Shown: piece after piece, positions 42,847-52,761 of the stretch | Numbering within the stretch: the stretch's first letter is position 1 | Layout: every line of letters begins with the position of its first letter | Position numbers and translations under genes: made by a program | Notes under the pieces: generated by a model | Told to the model about the DNA's origin: nothing | Database searches by the model: none | The model's input: the letters and a program-made list of their open reading frames with translations, nothing else | Assembly: GCA_964439395.1 (NCBI GenBank) | Contig: CAYTNV010000015.1 | Location: forward strand, 1-64,000 | DNA from: JAUUSJ01 sp964439395 | Lineage (GTDB): Bacteria > Bacillota > Clostridia > Lachnospirales > Lachnospiraceae | Direction of reading: 5' to 3' | DNA length: 64,000 bases

Positions 42847-43580
42847 TGAAAAAATTATTATTGACGATTGGATTTATGACACGTATTCCAATTCCTATGC
42901 AGTTAGAGGTTAAAGAGGGAGATATGGAAAAGGGATTTATTACTTTTCCGATTGTTGGAATCATTATCGGGTTATTTGATTTGGCAGTTTTTAAGCTTGT
43001 GAGTTTTGTACTTCCAGAGACCATTGCAATTTTATTTGCTATTTTGGCGAATCTCTGTATTACAGGAGCTTTTCACCTGGATGGTCTTGCGGATACTGTC
43101 GATGGCATTTACTCGGCGAGAACGAGAGAGAGAATGCTAGAGATTATGAAAGATAGCCGTATTGGAACAAACGGTGCCATTGCACTTGTCTTTGATTTAT
43201 TATTTAAGTTTATCGGTTTATTTTACTGTGATGTGAAATGGATTCCGATTTTGCTAATGCCTGTGGCAGGTAAGATGGTACAGGGAGTGATTGTCTATAA
43301 GGCGATTTATCCGAGAAAAAAAGGAATTGGTATTTATGTGGGGACTGTTCCAGCTTTCGCGGCGATTGGAGCGGCAATCATTGGGTTAATTCCGTTTGTT
43401 ATATTTTATAAAGTTTATGGTGTTATTTATTGGGGGATTTTGCTTGTATTTTCCTATCTCTTCCGTCTTTATATTACGGGAAAGATAGGAGGAGTGACAG
43501 GAGATGTCATGGGAGCAGGTTCTGAGCTCAGTGAAGTTTTATATTTGTTTTTATTATTGGCAAAGGCAACATTGTTTTAG
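42846..43580 (+). CDS. cobS: Adenosylcobinamide-GDP ribazoletransferase
   Basis: Membrane enzyme (cobalamin synthase) joining adenosylcobinamide-GDP with alpha-ribazole phosphate, 244 residues with about six membrane helices. 'GAFHLDGLADTVDGIYSART' with RERMLEIMKDSRIGTNGAIA is the catalytic family motif, and the C-terminal GGVTGDVMGAGSELSEVLYL is typical. It is coupled to the hemC-cobA-hemD gene by TAATG. CobU, which makes its GDP-activated substrate, is not in the window. Confidence 0.95.
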   Translation: MKKLLLTIGFMTRIPIPMQLEVKEGDMEKGFITFPIVGIIIGLFDLAVFKLVSFVLPETIAILFAILANLCITGAFHLDGLADTVDGIYSARTRERMLEIMKDSRIGTNGAIALVFDLLFKFIGLFYCDVKWIPILLMPVAGKMVQGVIVYKAIYPRKKGIGIYVGTVPAFAAIGAAIIGLIPFVIFYKVYGVIYWGILLVFSYLFRLYITGKIGGVTGDVMGAGSELSEVLYLFLLLAKATLF

Positions 43581-43737
43581 CCGTAGAGCTTGGGAGAAAC
43601 AATAAATTTAAGCTATTGATTGGAAAGACATATATTAGTTGTGTAATATAAGAAATGTAGAAATTGACTTTTAGAATACTATAATATAGGTTGTAATATA
43701 GTTTACAAGCTTATAAATCAGATTAGAGGAGAAGCGT

Positions 43738-44796
43738 ATGAAGTTTGAGCAATTAATAAATGGGATTTTACCCTTAGATAAAAAGGCAATGGAATTGGCG
43801 CAGGTGAGATGGAATACTCTTGGAAAGCCACTTCATAGCCTTGGCAGATTGGAAGAGCTTGTCGTGCAGTTGGCGGGTATTATGGAAACTCCAATGCCTA
43901 AAATTGAAAAAAAGGCTGTCATTGTCATGGCAGCCGATAATGGAGTTGTAAAAGAAGGCGTAACACAGACTGGTCAAGAGGTTACGAAAATTGTGACAGA
44001 AAATATGACAAAGGATAAAGCTTCTATTCGTGTCTTTGCGAAAATGAGTGGAGCGGAAGTTTTTCCGGTGGATATCGGAATTGCTGCAGAGGTAGATTGT
44101 CCTGGAATTATTCCAAGAAAGATTAAGATGGGAACAGACAATATACATAAAGGTCCAGCCATGACAAGAGAAGAGGCAATCGAGGCAATCTTAGTTGGAG
44201 TGGATATAGTCAGAGAACTCAGAGAAAAAGGGTATCATATGTTTGCCACGGGCGAGATGGGGATTGGAAATACAACGACGAGCAGTGCAGTCTGTGCTGT
44301 CTTATTAGAGCAATCTGTCGAGAAAGTGACTGGAAAGGGAGCGGGCCTTACTAGTCAAGATTTGCTTCACAAAATTGAAGTGATTAAAGAGAGTATTATA
44401 CTCAATCAGGTAGATAAAAATGATCCGATTGATATTCTACATAAAGTAGGAGGACTTGATATAGCGGGGTTAGTAGGATGCTTTTTAGGAGCGGCGTATT
44501 ATCGCATACCGATTTTTATTGATGGATTTATCTCATCTATCGCAGCATTGTTGGCGATAAAGATTGCACCGGCTTGTAGAGATTATATGTTTCCATCTCA
44601 TTGTTCTAACGAACCAGCGGGAAAGTTGGTATTGGACGCCATTGGATTTCAGCCGTATATTTTGGCAAATATGTGTCTGGGAGAGGGGACTGGAGCAGTG
44701 ATGGGATTTACAATCGCAGATTACGCACTCACAGCATATTATGGAATTCCTTCTTTTGAAGAGACAGCATTTGGAACTTATGAGGAGTTGGTATAG
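43738..44796 (+). CDS. cobT: Nicotinate-nucleotide-DMB phosphoribosyltransferase
   Basis: Activates the lower-ligand base (5,6-dimethylbenzimidazole or another base) to the alpha-riboside phosphate, 352 residues. VIVMAADNGVVKEGVTQTGQ, FATGEMGIGNTTTSSAVCAV, 'PIFIDGFISSIAALLA', SHCSNEPAGKL and the catalytic Glu in MCLGEGTGAVMG mark it as full length. AGAGGAGAAGC precedes the ATG. No DMB-synthesis gene (bluB or bza) is nearby, so the native lower ligand is unclear. Confidence 0.96.
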   Translation: MKFEQLINGILPLDKKAMELAQVRWNTLGKPLHSLGRLEELVVQLAGIMETPMPKIEKKAVIVMAADNGVVKEGVTQTGQEVTKIVTENMTKDKASIRVFAKMSGAEVFPVDIGIAAEVDCPGIIPRKIKMGTDNIHKGPAMTREEAIEAILVGVDIVRELREKGYHMFATGEMGIGNTTTSSAVCAVLLEQSVEKVTGKGAGLTSQDLLHKIEVIKESIILNQVDKNDPIDILHKVGGLDIAGLVGCFLGAAYYRIPIFIDGFISSIAALLAIKIAPACRDYMFPSHCSNEPAGKLVLDAIGFQPYILANMCLGEGTGAVMGFTIADYALTAYYGIPSFEETAFGTYEELV

Positions 44797-44832
44797 TATA
44801 AAACTAAAATAGATTCAGAAAAGAGGAGTAAA

Positions 44833-45468
44833 ATGTTAGATAAAATTGAAATTGTAAAACCGATGGATATAGAAAAGAAAAGTATGGCAACGATTACAGA
44901 GGAATTAGGTGGGAGAACTTGGCCAGAACCAGAATTTTCTATCGTAAAGCGCTGTATTCACACATCTGCGGATTTTGACTATGCAGATAATCTTTGCTTT
45001 TCTGAAAAAGTGGGAGAAAAGGCATTAGAAGCTCTGAAAGCAGGAGCTGTTATTGTAACTGACACAAATATGGCGAAGGCTGGTATTAATAAAAAACGCG
45101 TGGCAGAGTACGGTGGAGAAGTCTTTTGTTTTATGGCAGATGAAGATGTGGCAGCGAGAGCGAGAGAGCTTGGGTGTACAAGGGCAGCTGTTTGTATGGA
45201 AAAGGCTGCCAATATCATTAAGAATAAACCAATTATTTTTGCAATTGGAAATGCACCGACAGCCTTGATTAAGTTGTATGATTTGATAGAGGAAGGATTA
45301 AAGCCAGCTCTTATTATTGGTGCGCCGGTTGGCTTTGTCAATGTTGTCGAGTCAAAGGAACTGATTATGCACGCTCCCGTCCCATATATCGTTTGCAGAG
45401 GAAGAAAGGGTGGAAGTAATATTGCAGCGGCAATCTGCAATGCACTCTTATACCAAGAGGGTAGATAG
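44833..45468 (+). CDS. cbiC: Cobalt-precorrin-8 methylmutase
   Basis: Moves the methyl group from C-11 to C-12 to give cobyrinate, 211 residues. The catalytic histidine lies in IVKRCIHTSADFDYADNLCF. 'VIVTDTNMAKAGINKKR', IFAIGNAPTALIKLYDLIEE and the glycine-rich IIGAPVGFVNVVESKELIMH complete the family pattern. A Clostridial variant of normal length. It is followed after 3 nt by cbiD, so the two are co-translated. Confidence 0.95.
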   Translation: MLDKIEIVKPMDIEKKSMATITEELGGRTWPEPEFSIVKRCIHTSADFDYADNLCFSEKVGEKALEALKAGAVIVTDTNMAKAGINKKRVAEYGGEVFCFMADEDVAARARELGCTRAAVCMEKAANIIKNKPIIFAIGNAPTALIKLYDLIEEGLKPALIIGAPVGFVNVVESKELIMHAPVPYIVCRGRKGGSNIAAAICNALLYQEGR

Positions 45469-45471
45469 ACG

Positions 45472-46557
45472 ATGAAGAAGCTAAGAGAAGGTGTCTCCAC
45501 GGGCTCTTGTATGACAGGAGCCGCCATCGCCAGTGCTATGTGGCAACTCTCTGGAAAATGTCCTGAGTCTGTCTGTGTCAGAGCTCCGATTGGGAGAGAT
45601 TTATATTTAGATGTAGTGCCGATAGAGTACGGTGTCTGCGCAGTTGTCAAAGACGGCGGAGATGATATTGATGTGACAGATGGATGTAGTGTTATTGTGA
45701 AAGTGATTATTCATAAGGAAGACGGAGAAATTCGATTTGTCGGAAAAGAGGGAATTGGCGTAGTGACTTTGGAGGGACTTAAACTTCCAGTCGGAGAGCC
45801 AGCGATTAATCCTGTTCCTAGACAGATGGCAACGGAGGCGCTTAGAAAGGTTATTGGAGAGAGGGCAGCAACGTTAGAAGTTTCTATTCCAAACGGCGCT
45901 GTACTCGCAAAAAAAACGTTTAACGAGAGACTGGGTGTGCTTGGCGGCCTTTCGATTCTTGGAACGACAGGAATTGTGAGACCGATGAGTCAGGAGGCAA
46001 TGCGGGATGCTATCACACAGGAGATGAAAGTATGCCGTGCGAAAGGAAATGATTCGATTGTCTTTGTGCTTGGAACGACAGGAGAAAATGCTCTCAGAGA
46101 GTTATATGGTGAGATGAAAGCAGTGCTTCAAGTGAGTAACTTCATTGGAGATATGTTAGATGAGGCTGTTGATCAAGGATTTAAAAATATTTTTATCGGA
46201 GGATTTGTCGGTAAATTAGTAAAGGTAGCGGCAGGCACAATGAATACACATAGTCATGTGGCAGATGGAAGACTTGAGACAATCTGCACGCATGCTGCTC
46301 TGGCAGGAGTCGATATTCACATTATACGAAAAATTTATAATTGCGTAACAACGAAGAAAGCGCTCGAGATTATGAGAGAAGAAAATTTGCTCTATATTTG
46401 GAAGTTTATCGTGCAAAAAGCAGAGCAGCATTGCCAAAAGAGAGTGAGAGGCGAGGCGAAGGTTGCCATTGTATTTTTAGATGAGAATAATAATATTTTG
46501 GCGGAAAGTCAAAATGTAAATAAAATGAGACAGGAGGTGTTTTTATGCACCGATTGA
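45472..46557 (+). CDS. cbiD: Cobalt-precorrin-5B C1-methyltransferase
   Basis: C-1 methylation of the anaerobic corrin pathway, 361 residues. The opening LREGVSTGSCMTGAAIASAM is the CbiD hallmark. KDGGDDIDVTDG, VTLEGLKLPVGEPAINPVPR, 'FNERLGVLGGLSILGTTGIV' with RPMSQEAMRDAI, and FIGGFVGKLVKVAAGTMNTH follow. The C-terminus ends in the first codons of the next gene, with a 13-nt overlap in another frame. Confidence 0.96.
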   Translation: MKKLREGVSTGSCMTGAAIASAMWQLSGKCPESVCVRAPIGRDLYLDVVPIEYGVCAVVKDGGDDIDVTDGCSVIVKVIIHKEDGEIRFVGKEGIGVVTLEGLKLPVGEPAINPVPRQMATEALRKVIGERAATLEVSIPNGAVLAKKTFNERLGVLGGLSILGTTGIVRPMSQEAMRDAITQEMKVCRAKGNDSIVFVLGTTGENALRELYGEMKAVLQVSNFIGDMLDEAVDQGFKNIFIGGFVGKLVKVAAGTMNTHSHVADGRLETICTHAALAGVDIHIIRKIYNCVTTKKALEIMREENLLYIWKFIVQKAEQHCQKRVRGEAKVAIVFLDENNNILAESQNVNKMRQEVFLCTD

Positions 46558-47768
46558 GATTAGTTGGAATTGGACCTGGAACGAGAGAGTATGTTTTGCC
46601 AAAGGCTTTGGAAGCGATGGAAAAATCAGATGTCATCATTGCCGCAAAGCGTATTATACCGATGCTTGAGGAAATACTTACAGACGAAAAAAATATATTA
46701 CCGATGAAGGGAATTCAAGCGACCGTTGACTTGATAGAACAATATTTACAAAAAGAAGATGTAGCTTTGATTGTATCAGGTGACCCGTTAATGTATAGTC
46801 TTCTTCGCACACTAAAAAATGATAAGAAGGGCTCTAAAATATCGATGGAGGTTATTCCAGGAATCGGTTCTTTGCAGATGCTTGGAGCAAAATGTGGTAT
46901 CTCTATGGAAGAGGCGAAGATTATTAGCGTGCATGGAAGAACGCATAAAAGAGGAAGTATAGCGATGGCAGTCTCGGAGCATAGCGATTGCTTTTTCCTA
47001 TGCAGTAAAGAGCAGGGACCTGCGTGGTTATCTGAGATTATGTTAGAATATCATTTGGAAGATGTGACAGTTTATGCGGGGTCGGAATTATCTTATGCTG
47101 AAGAAGAAGTTTTTGTGGGAAGGCCTAGGGAGATGAGCAAAAAAGAGTTCCCATCTCTCTGTGTGGCATTGATTCACAATGATACGCCAAGAGCGATAGG
47201 ACGAGTGGGACTATTGCAGGATATTGATTTTGTCAGAGGAAAAACACCGATGACAAAAGAAGAAGTCAGAGCCATTATTATACAGAAAATGAGACTGCGT
47301 CCAGATAGTATTGTCTGGGATGTCGGGGCAGGAACAGGCTCTGTTACGATAGAGTCTGCGAGATTTTGTCCATTTGGTGAAGTGTACGCCATTGAGAGAA
47401 GCGAGACGGCAATTGAATTGATTGAGAAAAATAGAGAGAAATTCCATGTCCCCCATGTGAAAATCTTTGCGGGAACAGCGAGAGAAGAGATAAAAAAACT
47501 TCCTTGTCCAGATATTGTGTTTATCGGGGGAAGTGGAGGAGACTTAGAGCTTATTATCGAACATTTGGCAAGTTTTAAAAAGGCAATTAAAGTTATAATT
47601 TCGGCTGTGACGGTGGAGACATTGGCACAAGCTTGTCATTGCCTTAGCAAATATGATAAAGATTATGAGATGACGCAGATTTCTATTGGAAAAAGTCGAA
47701 AACTCGGAAGTTATCATATTATGGATAATAATAATCCAGTCACTCTCTTAGAGGCAGTGATTGGATAG
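46545..47768 (+). CDS. cbiET: CbiE-CbiT fused precorrin methyltransferase/decarboxylase
   Basis: 407-residue fusion that methylates C-5 and C-15 and decarboxylates the C-12 acetate. The CbiE half (1-205) starts RLVGIGPGTREYVLPKALEA and holds VSGDPLMYSLL and IPGIGSLQMLGAKCG. The CbiT half (about 215-405) has DSIVWDVGAGTGSVTIESAR as SAM site, VYAIERSETAIELIEKNREK and 'PDIVFIGGSGGDLELII'. The order matches CobL. GGAGGTGTTTTT precedes the ATG inside the end of cbiD, so translation is coupled. Confidence 0.96.
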   Translation: MHRLRLVGIGPGTREYVLPKALEAMEKSDVIIAAKRIIPMLEEILTDEKNILPMKGIQATVDLIEQYLQKEDVALIVSGDPLMYSLLRTLKNDKKGSKISMEVIPGIGSLQMLGAKCGISMEEAKIISVHGRTHKRGSIAMAVSEHSDCFFLCSKEQGPAWLSEIMLEYHLEDVTVYAGSELSYAEEEVFVGRPREMSKKEFPSLCVALIHNDTPRAIGRVGLLQDIDFVRGKTPMTKEEVRAIIIQKMRLRPDSIVWDVGAGTGSVTIESARFCPFGEVYAIERSETAIELIEKNREKFHVPHVKIFAGTAREEIKKLPCPDIVFIGGSGGDLELIIEHLASFKKAIKVIISAVTVETLAQACHCLSKYDKDYEMTQISIGKSRKLGSYHIMDNNNPVTLLEAVIG

Positions 47769-47869
47769 AAAATTTGATTGTCTGTTTTGGGTGGAAATAG
47801 TCTTCCAAGTTTTTAGGAAAGAAACGGGATATTTGGAAGGAAAACAAAAGATAGAAGGGAGAATAGGGT

Positions 47870-48637
47870 ATGAAAAAGGCATTATTAGTTATTAGTTTTG
47901 GGACGAGTTATGAAGTGGCGATGAAAGCGATTGAAAATATTGAGAAGAAATTAATAATTGCTTTTCCAGATTATGACTTTAATCGAGCTTTCACATCTGG
48001 TATGATTATTAAGAAATTACTTCGCACAAAAAATCAAAAGATTGAGACGACGACAGAGGCGCTTGAGAGATTATATGAGGAAGGCTATGAGGAAGTGCTA
48101 TGTCAGCCGACACATATTATTAATGGAATCGAGTATGATAAAATGTGTCGTATGATTGCTGAGTATAAAGATAAATTTAAAAATCTTCGGGTTGGAACTC
48201 CCCTTCTGACAGAGAGTGAGGATTTCGAGGAATGTGCAAGGCGTGTCATGGAAAATATGCCAAAGGTAGGAGAAAATGAGGCACTTGTCTTTATGGGACA
48301 TGGCACAGATCATTTTGCTAATGGGGCGTATTCTCAGATTGAAAATACATTAAGACATATCGGATATGAAAATGTATATGTGGGAACAGTAGAGGGATTT
48401 CCAGATTTGTCGTACGTGGAAAAACGCTTAGAGAAAAAAGGGGTGAAAAAAGTATATTTAGCACCACTTATGATTGTGGCGGGAGATCATGCGAGAAATG
48501 ATTTGGCAGGAGAAGAGGAAGATTCCTGGAAATCAATTTTGGAGGCAGCAGGATATGAGGTAGAAGTAAAATTACAGGGAATTGGAGAGTATGATTCTAT
48601 TGCAGAGCTTTTTGTAGAGCATGCAAAAACGGCATAA
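47870..48637 (+). CDS. cbiK: Sirohydrochlorin cobaltochelatase
   Basis: Inserts cobalt into sirohydrochlorin, committing the anaerobic branch; 255 residues. KALLVISFGTSYEVAMKAIE, 'CQPTHIINGIEYDKM' and FMGHGTDHFANGAYSQIE with the first metal histidine, then LAPLMIVAGDHARNDLAGEE with the second, define CbiK. No signal peptide is visible, so it is the cytoplasmic form used in biosynthesis rather than a haem-uptake relative. It has its own GAAGGGAG site, 101 nt after cbiET. Confidence 0.96.
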   Translation: MKKALLVISFGTSYEVAMKAIENIEKKLIIAFPDYDFNRAFTSGMIIKKLLRTKNQKIETTTEALERLYEEGYEEVLCQPTHIINGIEYDKMCRMIAEYKDKFKNLRVGTPLLTESEDFEECARRVMENMPKVGENEALVFMGHGTDHFANGAYSQIENTLRHIGYENVYVGTVEGFPDLSYVEKRLEKKGVKKVYLAPLMIVAGDHARNDLAGEEEDSWKSILEAAGYEVEVKLQGIGEYDSIAELFVEHAKTA

Positions 48638-48742
48638 GTGTAATTTATTAGAATTGCTTTTTGGTTCTAAAGATAAGAAGGCAAGTGTTTTTTAGGAGAT
48701 ATTTGCTTTTATATTGGAAAGTGTGAGAGGAAGGAAAAAATT

Positions 48743-49438
48743 ATGACAGGAAAATTATATGGAATTGGTGTAGGACCTGGAGACCCAGAATTGCTTACTT
48801 TAAAGGCCAAGAGATTAATTGAAGAGGCAGATATTGTCGCAGTTCCAGTAAAGAAACTAGGAGAAAACAGTGTTGCGTTGGATATCGCAAAAGGAGCAGC
48901 CGATATTCCAGATGAAAAAATTGTAGAAATTGAATTTACAATGAATAAAGATAAAGCAAGGAGAGAGGCTTGTAGAAAAGAGGCCGCTAAAAAAGTGACA
49001 GATATTTTAGATGGGGGCAAAAATATTGCAATGCTTGCACTCGGAGATATCGGAATTTACAGTACGTATGCATATGTGCATAATATCTTAATAAACCAAG
49101 GATATGAGGTACAGATGATTTCAGGAATTCCTTCTTTTTGTGCTGGGGCAAGTGCAGCTAATATTTCTCTTGTGGAGGGCAATGATGGCTTTGGTGTTAT
49201 TCCATCTCTTCGTGGAATAGAGGATGTAGAAAGAGCATTAAATGTATTTGATAATCTAGTCATTATGAAAGTTGGAAATCATGTACAGGAGGTGTATAAT
49301 CTCTTAAAGGAGAGAAATATGGAGAAAAATGCTGTGATTGTGAGCAATTGTGGCATGGAAGATGAGTATATCGGAGAGCTAATTCCAGATAGAAAGTATG
49401 GGTATTTTACAACAATGATTGTAAAAAAGGAAAATTAG
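48743..49438 (+). CDS. cbiL: Cobalt-precorrin-2 C20-methyltransferase
   Basis: Second methyltransferase of the corrin pathway, acting on C-20 of cobalt-precorrin-2, 231 residues. The start block GKLYGIGVGPGDPELLTLKA, 'EADIVAVPVKKLGENSVALD', LALGDIGIYSTYAYVHNILI, ISGIPSFCAGASAANISLVE and VIMKVGNHVQEVYNLLKERN are the CobI/CbiL pattern. AGAGGAAGG precedes the ATG. cbiJ follows with a 1-nt gap. Confidence 0.95.
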   Translation: MTGKLYGIGVGPGDPELLTLKAKRLIEEADIVAVPVKKLGENSVALDIAKGAADIPDEKIVEIEFTMNKDKARREACRKEAAKKVTDILDGGKNIAMLALGDIGIYSTYAYVHNILINQGYEVQMISGIPSFCAGASAANISLVEGNDGFGVIPSLRGIEDVERALNVFDNLVIMKVGNHVQEVYNLLKERNMEKNAVIVSNCGMEDEYIGELIPDRKYGYFTTMIVKKEN

Positions 49439-49439
49439 T

Positions 49440-50153
49440 ATGAAAAAAAATATTATTGTAATTGCAGGAACGACTGAATCAAGAGAGGTTATAAAAAAGC
49501 TTCGAGAAGATGGGGCAAATATTATAGCATCTGTCGCAACAGAGCTTGGCGCCAAGATGTTAAAAGAAGAGGAGATTCCTATTTATGTTGGAAGAAAAGA
49601 TGAGAGACAATTTCGTGAACTCTTTTTGAGAGAGAAGCCGGATATGGTAGTCGATGCGTCACATCCGTTTGCGAAAATCGTCACAAAAACTGTGCGTTTT
49701 GTATGTGAGGAGCTTGATATTCCTTATAAGCGAATAAAACGAGAGGAAGAAGCATACGATTATGAGAAAATTATTTGGGTATCAGACGCGAAGGAGGCAG
49801 CAAAGGTGGCAGATGAGATGGGGGGAGTTGTCTTACTTACAACAGGAGCCAATACAGCCAATATCTATGCGAAAACAGTGAGCAATATGGAGGAAAAACT
49901 ATATATTCGTGTACTTGATACACCCAAATCTCTTGAGATATGTGAGATGGCGGGGATTCCTAGAGAGCATATTATTGCGAAAATGCCGCCATTTTCTGTG
50001 GAGGACAATATTAATTTAATGAGAGAGATAAATGCTGCCGTTTTAGTGTCGAAAGACAGTGGAAAACAAGGCGGTGTACAAAATAAGGTAGATGCTTGTA
50101 GGAAGCAAAATATTCCGATAATCTTAATTCAAAGACCAGAAGGTGAAGATTAA
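49440..50153 (+). CDS. cbiJ: Cobalt-precorrin-6A reductase
   Basis: NADH-dependent reduction of the corrin ring (CbiJ/CobK), 237 residues. IIVIAGTTESREVIKKLRED is the nucleotide-binding start. 'MVVDASHPFAKIVTKTVRFV' and YKRIKREEEAY are the substrate loop. VLLTTGANTANIYAKTV, HIIAKMPPFSVEDNINLM and AVLVSKDSGKQGGVQNKVDA complete the family blocks. It sits tightly between cbiL and cbiA, in the shared operon. Confidence 0.95.
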   Translation: MKKNIIVIAGTTESREVIKKLREDGANIIASVATELGAKMLKEEEIPIYVGRKDERQFRELFLREKPDMVVDASHPFAKIVTKTVRFVCEELDIPYKRIKREEEAYDYEKIIWVSDAKEAAKVADEMGGVVLLTTGANTANIYAKTVSNMEEKLYIRVLDTPKSLEICEMAGIPREHIIAKMPPFSVEDNINLMREINAAVLVSKDSGKQGGVQNKVDACRKQNIPIILIQRPEGED

Positions 50154-50176
50154 AGGGAAAAATAAGGAGGCAGAAA

Positions 50177-51586
50177 ATGGGAACTAGTAGTTATATGATA
50201 CCTAGAATTTTGATTGCGGGTGCCAATAGTGGATGTGGAAAAACAACAATCACATGTGCAATTTTAAAAGCATTGATAGATAGGAAATTTGCAATTCAAT
50301 CCTATAAATGCGGTCCTGATTATATTGACCCAATGTTACATACGCATATCACAAAGACAGAATCTAGAAATCTAGATCCCTTTTTTCTAGATTCCAAAGA
50401 GCTAGAGCAGGTCTTTATAAAGGACGCTAAAGAAGCAGAGATTGCTGTGATAGAGGGAGTCATGGGATTTTACGATGGAATTGGCATGACAAAGAAGGCA
50501 AGTACCCATTCTGTGGCAGAGGCGACAAAAACACCCGTCATTTTGGTTATGAATGTAAAGGGAATGGGAAATACAATGATACCACTTTTAAAAGGTCTAA
50601 AGGAATATAACTTTGGAGATAATCAGATTAAAGGAGTAATTTTAAATCGTTGTACGAAGGGATTACACGATATTATGAAGCCTTTAATCGAAGAAGAGTT
50701 AGGGATTATGGTGCTTGGATATTTTCCAGTGGATGAAAAAATTATTATAGGAAGTCGACATCTAGGATTAATGACAGTAGATGAGATAGGAAATTTGGAT
50801 GAGATTGTAGAAGAACTTGGAAAAGTTGCCAGTGAGACAATTGACCTTGAGAGAGTTGTTATGTTAGCCAAAAGTGCATGTGTATTGGAAGATAGAGAGC
50901 AAATTCCGAGCGAAATCACAGCTGTGAGAGAAGAAATAGGTGAGCAGGAAGTAAAAATAGCAGTGGCAAAAGACAAGGCATTTTGTTTTTACTATAGAGA
51001 AAATTTAGATATTTTAGAGCAGATGGGAGCAAAGCTTTGTTATTTTAGCCCAATTAAAGATAAGAAATTACCAGAGGGAATTTCAGGAATTTATTTTGGA
51101 GGCGGATATCCAGAGGCTTATGCGAAAGAACTCTCAGAAAATAAAAAAATGCAGCGAGAAATTTTAAGGGCGCATGACGCGGGAATTCCAATTATCGGAG
51201 AATGTGGTGGATTTATGTATCTTTGTAAAGAACTAATTGACATAAAAGGAGAAATATTTTCCATGGCGGGGATTGTTGATACAAGAGTTTTTATGACTCC
51301 AAAATTAAATATGCAGTTTGGCTATGTGACAGCGACAGCTCTAGGAGATACTAATTTTGTTGAGGAAGGAATGAAAATTCGCACACATGAATTTCATTAT
51401 TCCAAGGGAGAGACGATAGGAGAAATGTTTGAGATGGAGAAAGCCAGCGGGAAGAAATGGAATGGAGTTTACGGCGGTGAAAATCTTATGGCTGGTTATC
51501 CACATTGGTATTTTAGAAATTGTCTTTCTATGGTTGGAAATTTTGTAAGAGCCTGCAAGAAAGCACCTAAAATAGGAAAGAAATAA
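50177..51586 (+). CDS. cbiA: Cobyrinate a,c-diamide synthase
   Basis: ATP- and glutamine-dependent amidation of the a and c side chains, 469 residues. The P-loop is IAGANSGCGKTTITCAILKA. CGPDYIDPMLHTHITKTESR is the cobyrinate site, and EGVMGFYDGIGMTKKASTHS follows. The class I glutamine amidotransferase half has the nucleophile in PIIGECGGFMYLCKELI and the final GYPHWYF. AAGGAGGCAG precedes the ATG. cbiB follows after 6 nt. Confidence 0.96.
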   Translation: MGTSSYMIPRILIAGANSGCGKTTITCAILKALIDRKFAIQSYKCGPDYIDPMLHTHITKTESRNLDPFFLDSKELEQVFIKDAKEAEIAVIEGVMGFYDGIGMTKKASTHSVAEATKTPVILVMNVKGMGNTMIPLLKGLKEYNFGDNQIKGVILNRCTKGLHDIMKPLIEEELGIMVLGYFPVDEKIIIGSRHLGLMTVDEIGNLDEIVEELGKVASETIDLERVVMLAKSACVLEDREQIPSEITAVREEIGEQEVKIAVAKDKAFCFYYRENLDILEQMGAKLCYFSPIKDKKLPEGISGIYFGGGYPEAYAKELSENKKMQREILRAHDAGIPIIGECGGFMYLCKELIDIKGEIFSMAGIVDTRVFMTPKLNMQFGYVTATALGDTNFVEEGMKIRTHEFHYSKGETIGEMFEMEKASGKKWNGVYGGENLMAGYPHWYFRNCLSMVGNFVRACKKAPKIGKK

Positions 51587-51592
51587 GAAACA

Positions 51593-52618
51593 ATGATACT
51601 TACAATAGAAATCGCAATTGGATTTATACTTGATTTGATTTTGGGAGATCCTCTTTGGCTGCCACATCCGATTGTGTATATAGGAAAAGCAATTAGTATA
51701 CTAAAGAAGAAAATTCAAAAAAAATTATATGGGAGCTTATATGAGGAGCTTTCCGTAAAAGAAAAAGAAACACTTCCAAGAGAGGAAAAGAAAGAGCAAA
51801 TCTTTGGGATGATTTTATCGCTTATAATCGTGATTGGAACATTTCTCATTGTTTTTTTTGCATTATGTCTTGCTGAAAAAATTCATCCTTGGCTTCGATA
51901 TATTTTAGAAACATTTTGGATTTATCAGATCTTGGCCACAAAATGCTTAAAGACAGAGTCTATGAAAGTGTATGAAAAGTTGAGAGAGGGAAATCTGGAG
52001 GGAGCTAGAGTGGAGATTTCTTATCTTGTGGGAAGAGATACAGCTTCTCTTAATGAAGAAGAAGTGGCGAAGGCGACGATAGAGACAGTGGCGGAAAATA
52101 CAAGTGACGGAGTGATTGCCCCATTATTTTATATCGCAATTTTTGGTGCACCGCTTGGGATGGCATATAAGGCAATCAATACGTTAGATTCGATGGTTGG
52201 CTATAAAAATGACGAGTTTATCAATCTCGGAAGATTTGCCGCAAAATTGGATGATATAGCAAACTTTATTCCAGCAAGACTCTGTGCAGTTATGATGATG
52301 TTGGGAACTCTCATCTTAGGATTTAATTTTAAGGGAAGCGTTAAAATTTTTAAGAGAGACCGATATGCACATCTTAGTCCTAATAGTGCACAGACAGAAT
52401 CTGTGGCTGCTGGAGCATTAAATATTCAGCTTGGCGGGACACATGATTATTTTGGAAAACCTGTCGTTAAGCCGACAATCGGTGATAATATTCGCATAGT
52501 AGAGTATGATGATATTAAGAAATGTAATCAATTGCTTTATGCTGCGGCGATTTTAATGGCGATTAGCATTATTTTAATTCGTATTTTATGTATAATTATT
52601 TTAAGCTATGCCTTATGA
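51593..52618 (+). CDS. cbiB: Adenosylcobinamide-phosphate synthase
   Basis: Membrane enzyme attaching the aminopropanol (or its phosphate) arm to adenosylcobyrate, 341 residues with about five membrane helices. GFILDLILGDPLWLPHPIVY, LVGRDTASLNEEEVAKATIE, 'TVAENTSDGVIAPLFYIAIF' and NTLDSMVGYKNDEFINLGRF are diagnostic, and SPNSAQTESVAAGALNIQLG is the last block. An unusually charged insertion (residues about 45-75) separates the first two blocks. It is encoded next to the decarboxylase that supplies its arm. Confidence 0.95.
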   Translation: MILTIEIAIGFILDLILGDPLWLPHPIVYIGKAISILKKKIQKKLYGSLYEELSVKEKETLPREEKKEQIFGMILSLIIVIGTFLIVFFALCLAEKIHPWLRYILETFWIYQILATKCLKTESMKVYEKLREGNLEGARVEISYLVGRDTASLNEEEVAKATIETVAENTSDGVIAPLFYIAIFGAPLGMAYKAINTLDSMVGYKNDEFINLGRFAAKLDDIANFIPARLCAVMMMLGTLILGFNFKGSVKIFKRDRYAHLSPNSAQTESVAAGALNIQLGGTHDYFGKPVVKPTIGDNIRIVEYDDIKKCNQLLYAAAILMAISIILIRILCIIILSYAL

Positions 52619-52761
52619 AACGGCAAAGTCGTTTTCGTCCGTAGGGAATAGAATACAGTGTGCTTGAAGGGAATATAAAATGGGATATGGATTATTCCAA
52701 TAGAGATATTAGTTTGACTATTAGATGAAGCAGAGAAAATACCGCAGAAAGGAATCGATAG

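Noticed and set aside
44979..45650. 223-codon minus-strand frame across cbiC and cbiD
   Set aside because: Mirror of well-conserved cobalamin genes; the composition fits a reverse-frame shadow.
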